DNA of 64,000 bases from Asaia bogorensis. Lineage in GTDB: Bacteria; Pseudomonadota; Alphaproteobacteria; Acetobacterales; Acetobacteraceae. The stretch is from the NCBI GenBank assembly GCA_945869965.1, contig CAMBRC010000008.1, positions 1 through 64,000 of the forward strand, read 5' to 3'. Position numbers and translations under genes: made by a program. The notes below the pieces were generated by a model, which saw only the letters and a list, made by a program, of their open reading frames with translations, had not been told where the DNA came from and ran no database searches. Shown here in pieces: positions 61,237 through 64,000 of the stretch (positions are counted from its first letter, which is position 1; the number at the start of each line of letters is the position of its first letter).

Positions 61237-61373
61237 AAGCAAGGCTGGGCTCCGCCCAGACCCGCGTCGTGCGAAGCACGCTTACGCGTGACGGGCCAAG
61301 CCCCCTGGACCCTTAATGCATAAGGTCCAGGGGCTTGGCCCCTGGCGGGTCTGGGCGGAGCCCAGCCTTGCTT
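61237..61373. repeat. Family C long palindrome (copy 4)
   Basis: A 29-base arm (61237-61265, AAGCAAGGCTGGGCTCCGCC...) recurs as a perfect inverted copy at 61345-61373. Within are GTCGTGCGAAGCACGC and GGTCCAGGGGCTTGGCCCC, shared with copies 3 and 1. It separates convergent genes, so it probably acts as a two-way terminator here. Confidence 0.9.
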
Positions 61374-61378
61374 TTTGC

Positions 61379-62092
61379 TTACGCTGGCGGCGGGATGTCG
61401 TCGCGGGTGGTCCAGCCGGGTTCGATCGATATGGTGGCACGGCGGCACAGGTCGATGCCGCGGCGTTCTTCGGCGGCGCGGTTTTCGAAGACCACGCGGA
61501 TATCCACGGTGCAGCCGCCGCGGAAGGCGATTTGGCTGGATTCGCCGACCGAGATTGCCTGGGGCAGCAGGTCTTCGCCCCATTGCGCGGCATCGGCGGC
61601 GGAGATGAAGACTTGTTGGATGGCGCGGGCGCTTTGGTTGGAGAGGGTCATTTCGCGCAGTTGGAGCGGCACCACCGTGGGCCAGATGCGGGCCTTGCCG
61701 TCGAAGGCGACCTGGCGGGTTCGGCAGAGGTTATGCGCGGTGCGTTCCTCGCGGCTGTCATCTTCGTAGATGACCAGGAGGTCGAAGGCGCAGTCGCGCA
61801 GGCGGCCGAGGCGCAGGCGCAGGGTGCGGCCGGGTTCGAGGATGGCGTCGCCGAGGCGGTCGTCGCCCCAGGCGTCGGTGCTGTTGGGCGAGATGAAGAC
61901 CTGGGTGATGGACAGGGCGGTGCGGTTGGCGATCGTGGCTTCGCGGTCTCCGAGTGCGCCTTGCGGGGCGACATTGGGCGCCGCCTGGGGCGATACCGGG
62001 GCCTCGCGCGTTCGTTGGGCCAGGGCTGGGCCTGGCGGCAGGAGTCCCAGCAACGCTGCCAGCATCGCGATGACCGGCAGGCGGGCGCGCAT
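61379..62092 (-). CDS. Secreted protein with two tandem repeats of one domain
   Basis: The 237-residue protein has a signal peptide (MRARLPVIAMLAALLGLLPP then GPALAQ) and two copies of a domain of about 75 residues. Copy 1 reads IANRTALSITQVFISPNSTD-AWGDDRLG...CAFDLLVIYEDDSREER..LCR; copy 2 reads LSNQSARAIQQVFISAADAA-QWGEDLLP...CTVDIRVVFENRAAEERRGI..LCR. Each has N-x-(T/S)-x-x-x-I-x-Q-V-F-I-S, W-G-(D/E)-D and two Cys, probably a disulfide per copy. The family is not one I can name. It is periplasmic or secreted by prediction. Confidence 0.75.
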   Translation of the reverse strand: MRARLPVIAMLAALLGLLPPGPALAQRTREAPVSPQAAPNVAPQGALGDREATIANRTALSITQVFISPNSTDAWGDDRLGDAILEPGRTLRLRLGRLRDCAFDLLVIYEDDSREERTAHNLCRTRQVAFDGKARIWPTVVPLQLREMTLSNQSARAIQQVFISAADAAQWGEDLLPQAISVGESSQIAFRGGCTVDIRVVFENRAAEERRGIDLCRRATISIEPGWTTRDDIPPPA

Positions 62093-62227
62093 GTTTGTCT
62101 CCGATCGCTGTCGATGTTGTTGCGGCTTTGGCTTGGGCGGCTGGGCCAGGGATAGCACAGCGAATGGCAGGTGTGCTGACAAGTCTGGATTGGTTGCAAT
62201 TCGTCGCGCACACGCCATGTTGATGGC

Positions 62228-62410
62228 ATGACCGACGAGAAGACAGACCCGCCGGCGGTGACGGAAGCGCAAGCACCAGCGGCGCCGCAGCCACCGGCAC
62301 TGAAGCCGGCGTTGCCGAAGCCGCTGGCCAAGGAGATCGGTGGCGCGTCCGGGCCGGAGCCGACGCGCTATGGCGATTGGCAGCACAAGGGCCGGGTGAC
62401 GGATTTCTGA
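62228..62410 (+). CDS. SDHAF4/DUF1674-like succinate dehydrogenase assembly factor
   Basis: The 60-residue protein ends KEIGGASGPEPTRYGDWQHK then GRVTDF, the exact signature of the DUF1674/SDHAF4 family, with a Pro/Ala-rich N-terminus. In eukaryotes SDHAF4 binds the flavoprotein subunit of succinate dehydrogenase; the bacterial role is inferred to be the same. No sdh genes are in the window. Confidence 0.9.
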   Translation: MTDEKTDPPAVTEAQAPAAPQPPALKPALPKPLAKEIGGASGPEPTRYGDWQHKGRVTDF

Positions 62411-62529
62411 GGGTCTTCGTTGCTGCCGCCGCGCCGGTGTTGGCGAAGTTTTAACCCCTGCCGGATAGTCTGCCTTCCTGCGCCAGGAGGGTGCACCAAG
62501 CTGGTCTTGCGCCATCGAAGGTGCCTCCC

Positions 62530-63093
62530 ATGTCGAGCGATCTTTCCGTCACCCGCGTCGGGGCTGTGTCTGCCAGCGCCGAGGTGGCTCGGCCTGCGGG
62601 CGCGGTGCCGGGCGACAAGCGCGGCCCAGGTCCGGAGCCGGCGGCGGCCGCGCCGGTTGGCAAATCATTGCCTAACCCGACACTACGGCTGGATCCCGGG
62701 CTGGCGATCGTGGTGATCGAGTTTCGCGACGAGACCGGCGCGGTGCGCAGCACGATTCCGACCGAACAGCAGTTGGAAGCCTATCGTTCATGGGATCGCG
62801 GTCATATCGGTGAGGCGCCGCGCGGGGCGCGCGAGCCGGCCGGTGGCGGTGCGGCGATTGGCGGTGCGGCAACTGGCGGTGTGGCAACGCGGGACGCTGG
62901 CGCGCCGGGAACCGCGGTGACGATCACCGGCTACACCAGCACGGCGCCGGTTGGGACCGGGGGCAATGCTGGGGGCAATGCTGGGGGCAATGCGGGGGGC
63001 GGGACGGAGAGCGGCGCGGCGGGCGGTGGTAGTGCCAAGCCGGCCGCTGTTGAAGCCGCGGCTGCGCCGTCGGTTGGGGGGCGGGGGGCATAG
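62530..63093 (+). CDS. Uncharacterised protein with FlaG-like core and Gly/Ala-rich tail
   Basis: The 187-residue protein starts MSSDLSVTRVGAVSASAEVA. A core near residues 57-90 (LRLDPGLAIVVIEFRDETGA then VRSTIPTEQQLEAYR) resembles the FlaG pattern of a strand, then D-x-TG-x-V-x-x-x-IP, so a flagellar or fibre-length role is possible. The tail holds short repeats (GGAAIGGAATGGVAT; GGNAGGNAGGNAGGG) coded by tandem 12-base units near 62958-63000. No flagellar genes are adjacent, so this is weak. Confidence 0.5.
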   Translation: MSSDLSVTRVGAVSASAEVARPAGAVPGDKRGPGPEPAAAAPVGKSLPNPTLRLDPGLAIVVIEFRDETGAVRSTIPTEQQLEAYRSWDRGHIGEAPRGAREPAGGGAAIGGAATGGVATRDAGAPGTAVTITGYTSTAPVGTGGNAGGNAGGNAGGGTESGAAGGGSAKPAAVEAAAAPSVGGRGA

Positions 63094-63157
63094 GTTAAGC
63101 TCTCGCTAACCCGGGCGGCGCGATACTGCCGGCATCACCGATGCCGAGGCATGATCC

Positions 63158-64000
63158 ATGCGCCGCCTGTTGCTCGCCGATCGAATCAAGGACCGTCGTG
63201 GCAGTTTCCTGGCGCCGTTGATCCCGGCGTTGGAGCGGCATTTCGAGGTGCGGTTTTATGCCGGGCCGCCGGGGCCGGAGTTGGCCGCCGCGATTGCCTG
63301 GGCCGATATCGTCTGGCTCGAATGGTGCTGGGATCATGCGGCCTGGGCGACCAGCAGCGGGGTGCTGGGGGGGCGGGCGTGCGTTGTGCGGCTGCATTCG
63401 ATCGAGGCGTTGCAGACCGATTATCCCGCGCGGGTGGACTGGCGCCAGGTGGATGTGCTGGTGACGGTGGGCGAGGATATCGACGCGCTGGTGCATGAGC
63501 GGTTTCCTGCCAGCGGGGCGGCGGCGCGGATGGTGATTCCGAACGGGATCGACCTGGAGCGGTTCCGGCCCGGGGCGGTGGCGCCGGACATGCGGCGGAT
63601 CGGCTGGGTGGGGCATGTCGAGCCGAAGAAGAACCCGATGCTGATGTTGCAGGTGCTGCATGCGCTGCGGCGGCAGGAGGCCGGGTTTAGCCTGCATGTG
63701 GCGGGGGCTTTCACCGATTTGCGGACGGTGCGGTATCTCAGGCGGATGATCCCGGCGCTGGGGCTGGAGGGGTGCGTGCATTTCGATGGTGAGGTGGCGG
63801 ACATGCCCGGCTGGTACGCCGACAAGGGGGTGCTGTTGTCGACCACGATGTACGAAAGCTTCGGGTTGAATATCGGCGAGGCGATGGCGGTGGGGGCATA
63901 TCCCGTGGTGCACGGGTTTCCGGGGGCGGAGCTGTTGTGGCCGGTGGAGTGCCAGTTCGCCAGCGTCGAGGAGGCGGTGGCGCTGATCCGGGCGGCGCGG
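63158..64000 (+). CDS. Glycosyltransferase family 4/GT-B, 3' end beyond the window
   Basis: At least 281 residues are visible, starting MRRLLLADRIKDRRGSFLAP. The GT-B C-terminal domain shows VIPNGIDLERFRPG near residue 127, RIGWVGHVEPKKNPMLMLQV near residue 147, VHFDGEVADMPGWYADKGVL near residue 207 and YESFGLNIGEAMAVGAYPVV near residue 231, including the E-x7-E nucleotide-sugar region (ESFGLNIGE). It transfers a sugar from an activated donor, probably for surface glycans or flagellin/protein glycosylation. The gene is cut by the window edge. Confidence 0.88.
   Translation, partial: MRRLLLADRIKDRRGSFLAPLIPALERHFEVRFYAGPPGPELAAAIAWADIVWLEWCWDHAAWATSSGVLGGRACVVRLHSIEALQTDYPARVDWRQVDVLVTVGEDIDALVHERFPASGAAARMVIPNGIDLERFRPGAVAPDMRRIGWVGHVEPKKNPMLMLQVLHALRRQEAGFSLHVAGAFTDLRTVRYLRRMIPALGLEGCVHFDGEVADMPGWYADKGVLLSTTMYESFGLNIGEAMAVGAYPVVHGFPGAELLWPVECQFASVEEAVALIRAAR

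Noticed and set aside
62940..63005. The GGNAGGNAGGN repeat as a phase-variation tract
   Set aside because: The unit is 12 bases, so changes in copy number would keep the frame. There are only about three units, too few for frequent slippage.

Overview
The window is very GC-rich chromosomal DNA from an alphaproteobacterium, most likely of the Acetobacteraceae/Rhodospirillales type. This taxonomic guess is an inference from four signs: an alphaproteobacterial LexA box (GTTC-N7-GTTC) in front of an imuA-imuB-dnaE2 cassette, an SDHAF4-type small protein, a ccmC-D-E block, and long-palindrome and T-rich hairpin repeats between genes. Nearly all the sequence is coding. Many genes are coupled by 4-bp ATGA/GTGA overlaps.

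Layout. 1-142 is the end of an IS3-family element abutting a hexapeptide-repeat acyltransferase. 1194-5665 is an rmlBACD dTDP-rhamnose operon plus a family 2 glycosyltransferase. 5749-18805 holds housekeeping and catabolic genes: RluA-type and SpoU-type RNA modification enzymes, an amidohydrolase, two 2-hydroxyacid dehydrogenases, an esterase, a short-chain dehydrogenase (SDR), cardiolipin synthase, a peptide-binding protein, a yeast-type cytosine deaminase, tRNA-Leu(UAA), a class V aminotransferase and an acetyltransferase. 18899-20699 is leuA with a leucine-rich leader peptide and attenuator-like hairpins. 20705-27315 holds a 2OG-Fe oxygenase, kynureninase, CopD/CopC, a thioesterase and an atypical SDR. 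27358-33796 holds a glycosyltransferase fused to a WalW-like deacetylase domain and a large Calx-beta surface protein broken by one in-frame TAA. 33941-39746 is the SOS mutasome (LexA box, imuA, imuB, dnaE2). 39886-43361 holds YghU, a DUF385 reductase and a Ser/Thr kinase. 43397-50990 is a divergent catabolic locus: a tripartite tricarboxylate transporter and a PHP hydrolase on one strand; a reductase-B-like protein, a class III CoA-transferase, a thiol dioxygenase and an enoyl-CoA hydratase on the other. 51012-55207 holds SapC, an orphan Flp pilin, lipoproteins and a GFA protein. 55366-61230 holds a phosphoesterase, acs, a Rieske protein, an EVE protein and ccmC-D-E-G. 61379-64000 holds a two-repeat secreted protein, an SDHAF4-like protein, a FlaG-like protein and a glycosyltransferase cut by the window end.

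Four kinds of dispersed repeat fill the gaps between genes. Family A is a pair of T-rich hairpins in inverted orientation (14 loci). Family B is a C-rich/G-rich hairpin (3 loci). Family C is a long near-perfect palindrome (4 loci). Family D is a short CCTTCGCTTTCGC-type motif (3 loci). They create false N-terminal extensions on neighbouring genes and supply stop codons to at least two genes.

The most interesting items are the family A repeats, the divergent transporter/thiol-dioxygenase locus, the leuA leader, the glycosyltransferase-WalW fusion, the CcmG-like protein lacking its first catalytic cysteine, and the nonsense-split surface protein.
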